DNA of 64,000 nt from Phaeotremella fagi (GCA_001599715.1 BCHU01000017.1:124001-188000); one strand, 5' to 3'. Numbered from the stretch's first letter, positions 12,060-23,320 are shown. The notes: a model not told the origin generated them from the letters alone. Program-made: numbers and translations.

Positions 12060-13430
12060 ATGTTCACCTTCGAAAGCGAATGTGATGAATATCTGCAATT
12101 TGCCATCGTTCTAGCTCGTGAAGTGAGTGTTCCTGTCGGTCATACGTGAACTGACTACTCTCACAGGCCACGGCGATGATCCAGAAAGGCTCCGAACAAC
12201 GTTACAAAGAAAGAAAAAGCTTGTCTTGTGAAAGCAAGGATAACTCGGTTGATGTACGTGTCTAATGGGATGCGAGTCTCTTATGCCATAGTTAGTCACA
12301 GAAGTTGACAGATCGGTGGAGAACCACATTATATCTTCTATACATCGACAATATCCATCGCATCGGATTATCGGTGAGGAATCAAGTGTTTCTGGTGAAC
12401 ACATTGAGTTGTGCGAAGATTGGACTTGGATCGTTGATCCTATTGATGGTATGACCTATTGTCTCTTATATTCGAACTGTCACTGACTGCTTAAATAGGT
12501 ACAATGAAGTAAGCAGATCGATCCGTCTATACATATCCATATTCAATTGACATGGTTATTACTTCAGTTTCGTCCATAATTCACCAGCGGTAGGATGTTC
12601 GATCGGTTTGATGTACCACAAAAACCCTGTTATCGGCGTGATAGCTATGCCGTTTTGGCCTTTACATCATCAATTGTTCTATGCGAATTTAGGAGGAGGA
12701 GCTTATGTCTCTGATGTAAACAACGTGGAACGTGTTCAACTTCCTCGAGGTGGTTTGGAAAATTCACCACCGTTGAATAGTCTCAGTGAATGTGTGGTTA
12801 TTGCTGATTGTACGTTCTCTCCACCTGTGGTGAAGTACAGCAAAATGGTGTGGCTGAAAAATCCTCAGTTGGTAGCGATAGATCTAAAGATGTTTTGGAA
12901 ATCAGAACCAAGAACATGATAGCGTTGTTAGGTGAACAGGAGCATCAAAAGATGATTCATGCGATTCGGATCAATGGATCGTCGACTTCGACTATATGTT
13001 CGATATTGCTTGGTGAAGCGGATTTGAGTTTTGACGCAAGTCCATATCCATGGGATTATTGTGTGAGTCAAAAACAAAGTATTCTCTGTACAACTGTTAA
13101 CACCCAGACTTTAGGCAGGAGCTATCATCCTACAAGAAGCTGGAGCCCTTCTCGTAGGCGGTAAAGAATCCTTCGAAAGGGATTCTGATAGTCTCGGAGA
13201 AATCGTTATGGGTCGTAGATACTGTATCGTTCGACCTCTCTCAACTTTAGATGTAAGTGATTTCGAATTTTTGCAGCGTTATTGAACGCGGGTTATAGGG
13301 AGGTGATCGTCGATCGAAACAGAAAGGATTAGTTCGAGAGTTGTATGATGGTAAGCAATACTGATATTTGGATGTTCGCTTACTCTTCATTGTAGTTATC
13401 GAAGAGTGGACCACTAGTTCGATGAAATAA
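12060..13430 (+). CDS. Inositol monophosphatase family enzyme
   Basis: Mg2+-dependent, Li+-sensitive phosphatase releasing myo-inositol from inositol phosphates. Exons: 12060-12122, 12167-12253, 12292-12448, 12499-12508 (only 10 nt), 12568-12809, 12869-13062, 13115-13252, 13299-13350, 13396-13430 (325 aa). The 10-nt exon supplies the middle of the conserved metal site DPIDGTMNFVH, starting at D99; without it the motif is broken. Other marks: LVTEVDRSVE, RIIGEESS (metal ligand Glu) and the second motif WDYCAGAIILQEAGA, where Cys replaces the usual Ala of WDxAAG. Length fits yeast INM1-type enzymes. Following the GDPD gene directly, it could turn inositol phosphate released from glycerophosphoinositol into free inositol (inference). 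Confidence 0.92.
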
Positions 13431-13991
13431 GGTAACTTATAGAGTCAGTTTCACTATGTAGATTAGATACTATGACTTCCGAAAGTGGACACTGCAGCTC
13501 AGAACTCAAAATGAACAACTATACACAAACTTCTAGATACATATTTCTACATAACACCTTCAATATCATACTGTACTGGAATACAACCTTGATTCCTGCA
13601 CCAATCGATTCTCCTCTCTTCTACAATGCCAAATGTACTCGTAAATCCTTTTTTGGAGTATATCCAGAGGAAGAAGATAATCAAATCACCGTGAGACATG
13701 ATCTCATAAACAAAGTTTTGGACCAAAAAGTTGAAGTTGTGTTTCGTGATGACGAGAGTCACAATGAAAGCCGTTATCGTATTGTTCGCACAAGAAGCCC
13801 AGACTGTAATTGTAATAATGCATTTAAACCAGAAACTCATAAAGCTAATGTAATACATCCAGAGGACAGAGAACGAATGAATCATTGTAAAATAACATGA
13901 ACAAATGACGCCAACCAATACCATGAAAACCAAAACCCAAACCCAAACCCATGCAAAGAAAAATCGGTGAACCGAGTTCCAGACGTCAGAG
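13431..13991. other. Convergent 3' spacer
   Basis: 561 bp between two converging stops. It contains overlapping frames of 142 codons (+, 13472-13900) and 168 codons (-, 13547-14053) without recognisable motifs, and a short AACCCA run near 13930. Most likely 3' untranslated DNA of both neighbours. Confidence 0.4.
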
Positions 13992-15267
13992 TCAGTTACC
14001 GAATCTTCTACCCCGTCTACCACCTTCTCTATCCCCTTTCTCGTTCTCTTCAACTTTCAACCCAACACCCAAACTTCGCCTTTTATTCGATCGTCCTGAT
14101 CTCGACGGGGTGACCACTCCAATAGCACCTCCACCACCAACAGCGACCGGTTCGTCAACTGCCATAGTTTCGTTATCGATCATCGGACGTTTACTGCCCG
14201 TTACGCCAACTTGACTGGGTGAACCGTTGTCGTTGTTGGAATTCGATTCGAACGAGATGGTAGGTAATCCAATTGGTAGTTGTGGATTGAAAACGTTTTG
14301 ATTAGGTTTAGAATTCGATGAACTGGGTAATGAATTTGGGTTGGATTCGGATGAATAATCTGGTGTGTTCTGTAGTGAGTTTAGATGCAAATTGGCATAT
14401 CGATTTCTGGGTGATCGATTAGGCGCAGAGAAAGAATGTTGTAAACGCGGTAAAAGAGGTGTAGAATTGACTGAAGTTGAGGGCGAAGAGAGTGAATCCA
14501 GATTCAAATTGAGATTTCGATTTTGATAATCTTTATTTGGAGTATCGGAATGTAAACGATGACTGTCAGATTCGTCCAAAGTAGTCAAAGGTTTTAATTT
14601 AGAGGACGAAGCGACAGGTTCTGATTGACGTCTATTCTCGATTATAGGAGCTGACGAAGATCGATTAACCTGATTATGTTGAAGTAAGACGTTCTTGACT
14701 GGGTGGGATTTAGATTTTGTTGGAATTGGTATATCCTCAGATTCCCTTTCATCAGTTGCGAAAGCTGCCATAGCGGCCTGTGAGTTGTGTACGTCAACAC
14801 ACGAGAACGTTGAAAAATGAACTAGGAATTCAAGACTCACCTCCCTGGCTTCAGCCCAGTCCATCAAACGCGATAAAGTCATACTAGGATCTACACCACT
14901 GGTGACAGAAGATTGCAATATTGCCAATACGTCGGCCCTAGATGAATTTACAAAAAATTAATAAACATCATGTTTACGAAGGGAATTGGAAACAACATAC
15001 AAAGCAGTAGAATAACCAACAGAATACGCTTGCTAAAACCGATTATCAGTACTCACCCCACGAGAGATAAAGGAGACATACCTTGGTAGCCCCTAAAGAA
15101 GCTTTGTAGAAAGTAGTGATACTCAAAGCTGACGCTAAAAAGATTATTCAGCACCGACAAAGATAAGACAGAAACACGTCCGACTTACCTCTGAATTTAT
15201 CTCCCATTTCACGTTCGGCGTCTGCCAATCCTGGTGGGAGGGTGTTACCTAACGCTGAGAGATCCAT
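13992..15267 (-). CDS. Unrecognised protein with conserved helical N-terminus
   Basis: 348 aa, five exons: 15267-15189, 15134-15082, 15032-15001, 14937-14841, 14777-13992. I cannot name it with confidence. The first ~110 residues look folded and helical (LADAEREMGDKFRASALSIT, FYKASLGATKQAYSVGYSTA, LADVLAILQSSV, MTLSRLMDWAEAREAAMAAF). The Y-x8-Y-x3-G-Y pattern and the predicted helices remind me of small TAPR1/C16orf72-like (DUF4588) proteins; this is a weak recollection. The rest is low-complexity, Ser/Asn/Pro-rich and ends in a strongly basic tail (SGRSNKRRSLG, GGRRGRRFG) that would serve as a nuclear localisation signal. Exon joins all keep phase and use GTAAGT/GTATGT/GTGAGT donors, so the gene model itself is well supported. 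Confidence 0.8.
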
Positions 15268-15658
15268 GTTGGTGATTTGAGAGTGGGCGTGGGCGTGTGA
15301 GTGTTTGGTGGATAGACTTGGTTAGGTGTTGTTAGTTGATCCTCCTTTGATACGTGTCCGACTTGGCAAGACGATAGTGGAAGTGGTGAGGTTGTTCTCC
15401 CTACTTGCCTGTCAATATCTGGATATATTATACCAATTGAGATGCAAGGTTGAATTAAAAGATAGATGTAAAAGTTGAAGATGAAGATGAAGATGGGTTG
15501 TGTATGAAGGAATTGAAGATAGATTCTTAAATGGGGGGAGTGAATAAACCATAGTACTTTCTATGTGGTTTCGCCACTCCATACATCAGACGACTATGTT
15601 TACAAAATAAGACTACGAAGAAAGAGAACTCAACACCCCCACCCACACCCAGCATCAT
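15268..15658. other. Promoter spacer with simple repeats
   Basis: 391 bp between the start of the preceding minus-strand gene and the BRN1 stop. It contains GTGGGC/GTGTGA runs near 15275-15305 and a short GAAGAT-type trinucleotide stretch near 15476-15496. No coding signal. Confidence 0.4.
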
Positions 15659-18600
15659 CTAAGCAGCCCGTCCAGCATTAGGATCCTACAGACAAGCCAT
15701 CAGTAAACTCCCCTGCCCTCACCCACGACAGACCTACCTTGAAAACCTTCAAAGCCTGCAACTCCCCCACGATCCTATCTTTCTTCTCGTCGTTCCCCTT
15801 CCCCATCCACCCTCCACCCTCCTCCATCTGAACACCCTCCCCATCCTCATTAACCAACCCCATAAACCCAACATCTCCATCTCCATTATCGTCAAATCTC
15901 GCCGTCTCGATCCGAAGTCCCTCCTCGTTGGCTAGATGCAGTAAACAGATGAAACAGAACGATGTCGAGATTTCTGACATCTTTTCTTTCGGGTAGGTTT
16001 TACGGAGATTCTGGATGACTTTGTTGAATGTCTGTGGTGGGGCTTCGGTCTCGATCGGGGTTTGCGGAGTGTCCTAGATCACACAACGATTAGTTTCATT
16101 TCTCTGGATAAAGATAAAGACATACCGATTCCTCTCCAGAGGTAGGGTTATCAGATGTTTCCGGAACTAGAACCTTCAATCCAGACCAAATATCATCCTT
16201 CAACCGTTTAACATCAACTCTCTTAGCCTTCTTGGCGAAATTAACATTCTCAGGTTTAGATTTCTTCAAAACCTGACCCTGGGTACCCTGCCATAAATCA
16301 TCATCTTCACCCGTAGCAACGCCAATCGCAGGCATATCATCGTAATCGTCACCATCGTTATCACCAGGTTGAAGTGAATCTTCAACAAACGCGTCGTCAT
16401 CTGCGTCATGGAAGAATTGAGATTCGAATGGATTAGGTGTCGAGTTGTCTGTTTTTGATTTTAATACGGCTCTAGTCATTTCTCCAGGTGACTTACCCAT
16501 AGGACCGTTATCGCCACCTTCAGCATCAGCCGCTGCTTGAGCCCAGAAATTCTCATCGATTTCACCTTCAGGATTCTCAGCCATCCTTGCAGCAGTAGCG
16601 TTACGTCTCATTCTCAACTAAAAAAATCATTCCAGTCAGCTTCAACCCCATCTTAAAAAGAAACCACCCGCTACTAACCGAGAATTTAGGTTTCAAGAAT
16701 AAACGAAGCAATTGTCGACTGGAGAAATGCATGTCATCAGGCAACAACCATTCTTCCTTCCGTTTCCTAGATTCCGCACCAAGTATCCCAACAGAAGATT
16801 TCTTGGAACGTTTCCCGACACCAACTGAAGACGCTCTGGAAGTCGAAGCTGAAGGTCGAGTTGAGGGAAGTACCAAAGAAGTTCTTGGGGCCGAAGCGAA
16901 TAATTCTTTGGAAGTCGTTGTTGAAGGGGATGAGAAATCGATCGTGAAAGGTTGTTTCACGACTTTGGAGGTTCTTGGTGCAGTCACCGTTGTTGGATCT
17001 GATTTATTAGCTACACCTCTAAGATGAGGGATTTACCTTTACGTGAAACTTTTCTTAATTTCCAATGTTCAACACCTGCCCAACCTTTACCACCGAAACC
17101 TTTATCAAAGTAGTCGAACATTCCTTCTTCATCCTCCCCACCGACCAGAGCCATGACAAGATCATGTTGACCAGTTCGACGTGGATCGAACGGAGCATGT
17201 CCTTCACCCGAGTTCGCCATTCCGATCCCTCCTCCATAAGTCCCAGAGAACCCATCTTGGACTCCACCATCTTCGTCACCAACCATTGACGCGCCATCAT
17301 CAAAGTCCCCTCCTCCCATATCACCACCCATCCCACCGAAATCTTCATCACCAAAGAAATCAACTTCACCCCCTCCACCACTACCCACGCCGAAATCTTG
17401 TTCCTGCATGTCGTCCTCGGTAGATGATGAAGTTATTCCCAAAAGTGTTGAGAAATCTGGCATACTATCGGGGTCAGAAGAGAATTTGAATGCTGCAAGT
17501 GTATCTGAGATGTTCAATTCAGAAACGATTTCCCCAGATGGAATGAAATCTATCGTCAGTGAAGGTCTCGATTTAAAACCCACCTTTAAGCTTTTCAAGG
17601 TCAATCAGATCTTCTTCAACTTCTTCATCAACTTCCTCGCCACCTTCTTCGACACCTGCGTCACCAGCGTCAAAGACGACTCTTCCCTTCCCATCGACAC
17701 CTAGATGATTCATCAATAAACCCATTGCACCACCTTCATCGAAATCTGCACAGGTTTTCTTGAACAATGGATCAACTGTGAATTCCAAATCGAATTTCTT
17801 CAACTGAAGTGGTGCGAATGATTTAGCCAATGTAGCTTCGGATCGAGTGTTCTAACTGTTAGTGAACGTGATAATTAGATGAAATACCTTTCTGGCGGCT
17901 TTCGCCTCACCACCCTCTTCCTCATCACCCTCCTCTCCTTCTTCCTGTTCGTCTTGACCTATGAATCATCAGTCACATATCCACAACTGAGCTCAAAGAC
18001 ATACCATCACCAGCTAAACCTGATAACAATTTACCAGTTTCAGTAGCAACACTATCAACACGAGAAGTCCAAATTTTGACACATCCATCAAGTGTACAAG
18101 AAGCTTTTTGGAAGTTGATACCTAGAAAGTGTTAACGAATGAAGTGAACCTAAAGTTCGTCTGTTTGACCCACTCTGATCATCAGGTCCATTACGTAGTA
18201 ATGTCAAATCAGCGAAATAATCAATAAGAGCGAAATTCCAAGTATTAGTTGCGGTAATTTTCTAAACATAAACAAACCCAAACATCAGTCATAACACCCC
18301 AATCAAATGAATGAAGAGAAACAAACATTATCAGTAGCCAATTTCATCCATTCTTCGAAATTATTCGTCATTACCTCCATACTAGCAATAGGGGCGATTG
18401 GCTGAACGACAGTAGATAATCTTGGAACTTTCTTCTGGAGATGTTGGGCTTGGGTCTGGAGTGCTGAGACTTTTCGTGCGGTCGTCGTTGTAGTACCACC
18501 AGCAGCTCCACCAGCAGCAACAGATAGATCACCGAACTTAGCGCTCTTCCTTCGATTAGCTTTTTCAGCAACGTCGTCGTTAACTCTTGAAGCCATGTTG

Positions 18601-18704
18601 ATATTCCTAGATGATTGGAGTGGGGAGGTTGTAGTTGATATTGTTGGGGATTGATTTTTTAGGGATGATATCGGTCTTCTTTGGGTGTCTATTGTTGTTG
18701 GCAT
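15659..18704 (-). CDS. BRN1: Condensin subunit CAP-H / Barren (Brn1)
   Basis: Kleisin subunit of condensin, bridging the SMC2-SMC4 heads during mitotic chromosome compaction. Ten exons: 18704-18327, 18261-18174, 18121-18005, 17958-17888, 17851-17584, 17549-17037, 16998-16679, 16617-16126, 16073-15738, 15685-15659 (869 aa). The highly conserved N-terminal block appears only after splicing: NNFEEWMKLATDNKITATNT, WNFALIDYFADLTLLRNG, INFQKASCTLDGCVKIWTSR and VDSVATETGKLLSGLAGDG. The C-terminal kleisin winged helix is around TYPKEKMSEISTSFCFICLL-HLANEEGL. Acidic Gly/Asp-rich linkers lie between. Introns 17583-17550 (34 nt) and 17036-16999 (38 nt) are very short. An in-frame second ATG at 18596 is an alternative start. 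Intron 1 has an unusual GTTTGT donor. Confidence 0.95.
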
Positions 18705-19396
18705 TATAAGGGGGATGTTATCATGAGATCTGATGATGTTTATGTAGGGGAGAGATATGAGAATAATAGAGGAAAACAAGTAAAAAACAAAAGAAATTCG
18801 AGATTGCTGGTTGTTGATGTTGTTGATCTTTCAGACGCGTTGATATTTTACGTAAGCTTTTGATTTTGTCTTTATCATCCTTCAGATTGCTTACTTAGGT
18901 ACCGACGAGTACATATCCCATGCTCAGTCGTCCCACCTAGTGCAAAGCATATGGTACATGATCATACTCAAGCGTCGACAAAATGGATTGTAAGATTGCA
19001 GCAGCGGTAGAAAAAAAGGTCTGAATGGTACTGGACGTAAAACTGTGTCAAGTGGCGTAGCCGTCTTGCCACATTTCCTTTTGATTCCAGGTTAAGTCCT
19101 CTGAAAACAACATTTGCGTTCTGCAGTCCAAACGAGGTGGTCGAAGACAACATATGTCGACTAACGGTAGAATGGAAAACTATTGAGGCAATCGTGACAT
19201 TCACTACTTTTCTAATCCCACCTCCAGCCAAAGGAGGAGTAACCTCCAAAGTGCAGTGACAATAGAAAGCTGACATCCTTTCATACAATGTGTGGTCTGA
19301 GAGGTTTCATCAACAAACACCAAAATCAAAACAAATCCGCACCCCACCAAAAGATCAGTCTCAAACAATCTCTCTAATATTCGAGCAGTCCAAAAG
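18705..19396. other. Divergent promoter, BRN1 / Ser-rich gene
   Basis: 692 bp between divergent start codons. Frames of up to 106 codons here have no motif. Nothing else recognised. Confidence 0.4.
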
Positions 19397-20572
19397 ATGG
19401 TTTTTTTCTCTCCAGAAACGCCGTCGACCAGTTCCACCAGTTCCGGGGTATCATTCAATCCAAATAACAACATCAGACAGTTCAATTATGAGGATTCGTC
19501 AACTGAATTTAAGGATACCAATACATCAGATCGAGGATCCACTTCAACCTGTTCAAATCGAGCTCCTCTCAGAGGTTGTTTGAAAGGTGGAAAAAATTGG
19601 CTTCCAAAACCAAAACCTTCATCGCAAACAGCAGAAGATCACTCCTACCAGTCATTTTCGAATCTTTCCTCGACACCCAAATCACCACCTTACAGACCCA
19701 CCAACGACACTTCCAATTCTGTTTCCGAAAATCAATCCTACCAATCATTTTCAAATCTTTCTTCAACCCCCAGATCACCCCCTCATAAACCCACCAACGA
19801 AACTTCCAATTCTGATTTCGACCAATTCATGAAATACCTGAAAAATTATTCAAACAGAACCTCTGAATCCAATTCCAATGCTACACCAGATCATTTCTCC
19901 AACGGTTACACCAATCCCTCTTCGTTGCCTTTATCACCAACCCCCTCAATGGTTGATGTGAAGGGAGGTCAAAAGGAAGTTAAACAAATGAACTCTTCTT
20001 GGTATGAAAAAATTGGGATTCCAAACGATCCTAAAGTTGAGGAAGATTTTTGTCAACAATTCGATATTCTTCCGCAGCGTGTCCCCGTTACCACAACTTC
20101 ATCAGATAGGTCCCAAGATGTTCCCCTCACCACCACGACTTCATCAGATGATAGGTCTCAACATATCGCCAGTCTTATAGGAAAGCTACGAAGCGTTTGG
20201 GAGGAAAATCATACTCGAAATCGGTCGACTTCAAGCTCAGCTAATGGTTGGACAAGTGGTAACGGTAATGACACGACAACATCCAGTGACGACATATCAG
20301 ATAAAATCAAAAGTTCACAAACAACAACGGATTCGAGTGATTATAGTACCGGTACAACAGTTTCAAGTAATGACCTAAAATCCAGTGACAGTATCGAATC
20401 TAGTGATACTGACGATGACACTACTGACGACGCCTCGAAAGAACGGTCAGACTTTATGGAAAGAATGAGAGGTTATATCGAAGAGGATGCTTCGCTATTT
20501 TCTGCAATAGAGGAAACTCGGCGGAAGTTGGCCACAGCAAGAAGAGCTAGAGAGATGTACAAGTGGAGATAG
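19397..20572 (+). CDS. Ser/Thr-rich unrecognised protein with internal repeat
   Basis: Single-exon frame of 391 codons, no family recognised. Composition is strongly disordered (Ser, Thr, Asn, Asp). It contains two nearly identical ~28-residue units at about residues 84-111 and 114-141, each beginning SYQSFSNLSSTP followed by (K/R)SPP(Y/H)(R/K)PTN(D/E)TSNS; SP sites in them could be kinase targets. Later it has a second small repeat, TTTSSDDRSQ-like (about 234-255), an acidic Asp/Ser stretch, and a C-terminal helical segment with charged heptads (IEETRRKLATARRAREMYKWR region) that might be a coiled coil. No signal peptide or membrane helix. Lack of introns and low complexity set it apart from the housekeeping neighbours; it may be lineage-specific. 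Confidence 0.65.
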   Translation: MVFFSPETPSTSSTSSGVSFNPNNNIRQFNYEDSSTEFKDTNTSDRGSTSTCSNRAPLRGCLKGGKNWLPKPKPSSQTAEDHSYQSFSNLSSTPKSPPYRPTNDTSNSVSENQSYQSFSNLSSTPRSPPHKPTNETSNSDFDQFMKYLKNYSNRTSESNSNATPDHFSNGYTNPSSLPLSPTPSMVDVKGGQKEVKQMNSSWYEKIGIPNDPKVEEDFCQQFDILPQRVPVTTTSSDRSQDVPLTTTTSSDDRSQHIASLIGKLRSVWEENHTRNRSTSSSANGWTSGNGNDTTTSSDDISDKIKSSQTTTDSSDYSTGTTVSSNDLKSSDSIESSDTDDDTTDDASKERSDFMERMRGYIEEDASLFSAIEETRRKLATARRAREMYKWR

Positions 20573-21019
20573 ATTGGTTTTCCATGTTGAAGAAACAGAG
20601 ACACTCGGTGAAAAGGGGACTTGAAGATTTGTTTTGACATAAAGTATTGAAAGTCTGTGAGGGGATGGCGTTGAGAATCAGAAAAAATCAATTTTTTTGT
20701 CGATCTAAAATCAAGGTAGAATTACTTTTGATGAGGAAGGATGAGAGAATCGCAATACCGTGACAAAGATTATCATCTTCTGGTTTACCTTAGATTGCGG
20801 TAGATTTCAAGTAACACATATTTTCTCGCAGTTTCATAATAACAAATTTACAAAGAACAAACGCATTTAATCAAATCAATACCTTCCCCGTTCACTTTCT
20901 CATCCCGAGCCTTCTTTCCCTGACTCAATCTTCTGAAAGGACCTTGTTTTCAGAAGGGGTTTCGGGACCCGTACCTGTATTTTCTGTTTGTTTATTGAGC
21001 CTGTCAACAATACCGAGAT
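20573..21019. other. Convergent spacer
   Basis: 447 bp between converging stops of the Ser-rich gene and family A copy 1. Nothing recognised. Confidence 0.4.
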
Positions 21020-21391
21020 TCAATACATTTCGCTGTAGGACGAAAGAAATAGAGCTTGAACCCACCTAGATCTGCAAAGTGAACTCTGAATGTCTTTGAG
21101 AACTACATACGTATCGAAAAGGATGGAACACGTTTCTCCACTGATTCGAGGCTCTTTTCTCAAATCATGTAGTACACTACAAGCGAGCCGAAGGGACTCC
21201 GTGTTGGAGAAATCAACCCTTACAACCACATCAAAATAGTCCCCAAAAATCCCGCTTGATGATTGATTATATAGTTGTTTTTGTGATTGAAGAAACTCTT
21301 TCACAGTAGGTTCGCCACCAGTATATACCGTGGAGAAGTGGTTCAACTTTGTGGCCAAGATTTCTTCACACCGGCTGTATTCTTGACTCAT
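21020..21391 (-). CDS. Family A small protein, copy A1
   Basis: Unrecognised 112-aa protein. Exon 1 21391-21066 and a 13-nt exon 2 21032-21020; the intron (GTGGGT...CTACAG, 33 nt) is a multiple of three, so read-through would also reach the same stop with 11 extra residues. Core shared with A2 and A3: N-terminal M-S-x-x-Y-S, then TVKEFLQSQ, a strand-like VVVRVDFSNTESL followed by a Cys-containing helix, and a final helix YVVLKDIQSSL before the conserved intron position. No signal peptide or membrane segment; likely a small soluble alpha/beta protein. Function unknown. Confidence 0.7.
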   Translation of the reverse strand: MSQEYSRCEEILATKLNHFSTVYTGGEPTVKEFLQSQKQLYNQSSSGIFGDYFDVVVRVDFSNTESLRLACSVLHDLRKEPRISGETCSILFDTYVVLKDIQSSLCRSRWVQALFLSSYSEMY

Positions 21392-21494
21392 GATCTTGGT
21401 GGTTTGTGGTGATAAGTGGAAAATCGGTTGGTGGGAGATGAAAGATTTTTATGGGAAAGGAGGTAAAGGAGAGAAAATGTAATCTGACTTCAAT

Positions 21495-21625
21495 TGCGAA
21501 ATGATTCGGTTCGTAAATGATATCATATGTTCAAGAAGACGTCATGTCTTCCATGGAAGAACAATAAAACATGATTAAAAGCCGAGGATAAAGGATCTTC
21601 TCAAGACCGGTGTAACATCATAGAA
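21495..21625 (-). promoter_or_regulatory. Family A promoter module, copy 1
   Basis: Shared with copies 2 and 3 upstream of A2 and A3. On the plus strand the order is TTCGTAAATGATATC, GAAGAC-N5-GTCTTC (21535-21551), a GATAAAGGATCTTCTCAA block, then GGTGTAACATCA. It lies 104-234 nt upstream of the A1 start in gene orientation. Conservation between diverged genes suggests binding sites rather than drift; the factor is unknown. Confidence 0.55.
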
Positions 21626-22210
21626 AAGATTAGTTTCATGACAATTTCCTTTATATCATCCGAAAACGGAGATTGATGATTTAAAACTTTTAGTAGAAAG
21701 AGCTAGACAGATTCATCGGTAACAGGAGTGATTAAACTCTTGGGTTCTGCGATCTTCGAGCTCCGGGTTCTTGGTAGAGCAATACTGTATGAGACATGTA
21801 CAAAACGTTTTTCTCTCAAGATAACCTCGTTGCCTCGAGACTTGGTTACGACTTTATGATAAGGTTCACAACGAGAAGTATCTCAGTGTACAGCTGCGAC
21901 AGGAGCCTCTTGCGTTGAATGATTCTTGGTGAATTCATAGCCGTTGATTAGGTTGTTAAACCAGTCTTTCTGCATTGCACTTGTTTGATCAGTAGCTCAA
22001 CAGGTAATTCATGATTCATTCCTCTTCTCTGCTTATTTATGGGGTATCTACTGGAATACCATCCTATGTCTTCCGCCCACACCTGTTCACTTTTTGCCTT
22101 CCTCTACTTCCTCCGTAGTGACTTCGGTAAACTCCTCACCACAACTTAGCCTATGGCAAACTATCAGTATAAAAGTCCAGTTTTACTAAGCACACAAAAA
22201 CGTTTTAAAC

Positions 22211-22544
22211 TCACTGAGATTCGTAAAGTTTTGTTTGGATATCTTTGAGAACTGAATATACATAGAAAAAGCGTCTATATGACCACTTCTTGAAATTAGC
22301 ATCATTTGTTAGCAGAACCAGACCTTCGCAACAGTTCTGAATGGACTTTGTACTGGAGACATCTACCGAACGTATTTCCTCCAAAAAAAATTCGTTTAAT
22401 TTCCCCAGGTAAAGGAAGATTAAGTACGTCTTCTTCTTGTGATTCGAGGAACTGAGATACCGTATATTCTTTGTACTTGCTGAATTTTGACAGCTCCTTT
22501 ACCTTTTTGGATAAGATGGCAGTCTTGCTATATTCTCCACTCAT
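22211..22544 (-). pseudogene. Family A copy A2, frameshifted in an 8-T run
   Basis: The frame opens MSGEYSKTAILSKKVKELSK, with TVSQFLESQ matching A1 TVKEFLQSQ, then loses homology at IFFGG and stops at 22302. In the +1 frame from that point homology resumes exactly: VDVSSTKSIQNCCEGL and YSVLKDIQTKLYESQ, matching A1 VDFSNTESL and YVVLKDIQSSL. The switch coincides with eight T (gene strand) at about 22384-22391; seven T would restore one frame. Either a true inactivating slip, a sequencing error in a homopolymer, or a programmed shift. The last exon after the conserved GTGAGT donor near 22215 is not resolved. Confidence 0.65.
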
Positions 22545-22624
22545 GATGTTCTATTTTATTGGTTATTAATGTTGAGAGTGATGATGGAAAGAGGTATGGG
22601 AGAAAAAGAGGAAAGAAGGGATAA

Positions 22625-22735
22625 ATTGATTCGTAAATGATATCGGGTCTTCAGTGAAAAAAAAAGGAGAGAGTAAAAGTCGATAATAAAGGATCCTCTC
22701 AAAAACGGTGTGACATCACAGAAAAGATCAGTGGA
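22625..22735 (-). promoter_or_regulatory. Family A promoter module, copy 2
   Basis: Plus-strand blocks TTCGTAAATGATATC, GATAATAAAGGATCCTCTCA and GGTGTGACATCACAGAAAAG align with copies 1 and 3. The GAAGAC palindrome is reduced to a GTCTTC half-site. About 80-190 nt upstream of the A2 start. Confidence 0.5.
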
Positions 22736-23320
22736 ACTGTCCTTTGTCAGATATACAATCTGTTTTGAAATACTGAATATGTGACGGTCAATGCCGGGGC
22801 ACTGTTCTGGGCTTGGAAAGAAAATATGACCATACAAAGGCTCTGACAGAGATGAGAAAATTGGGAAAGTTCCAATGAAGAATTGAAATGCAAATCGTGA
22901 CGTTGCTGTCATGTCTGTCATGTCTCAATTCCAATGTACTGCCGAAATTGGCATCAGTTTCAGCAAGACGCTTGCAGTCGTACAAAAGGCTAATGCGAGC
23001 ATTCCATGGAACACAGTTCCCAATGCAACTCAGCTTCCTCGTACACACTTGCATAGACCGTAGTCCTTTTCACCAACACATTTTTCATAGTACAATCAAG
23101 ATAGCATGACAACTTTGGTATCGATCGTAGCGTCCCGAGTGGACTTCGAGTGCTGCGTCAAACAGTACAGATATCATACAGCCAATTCTTAAAAACATCA
23201 TATAAATTCATACCACTACTACCTCACCAAACATAAAACATATATTACAGAAAGCAATCATTGAATCTCCTACCACCTTCCCTCTTTCGCCTATCTTCCT
23301 TCACATTCTGCGTGTGGTAT

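Noticed and set aside
13472..14053. Opposed 142- and 168-codon frames
   Set aside because: They overlap each other in a convergent 3' spacer and show no family features.
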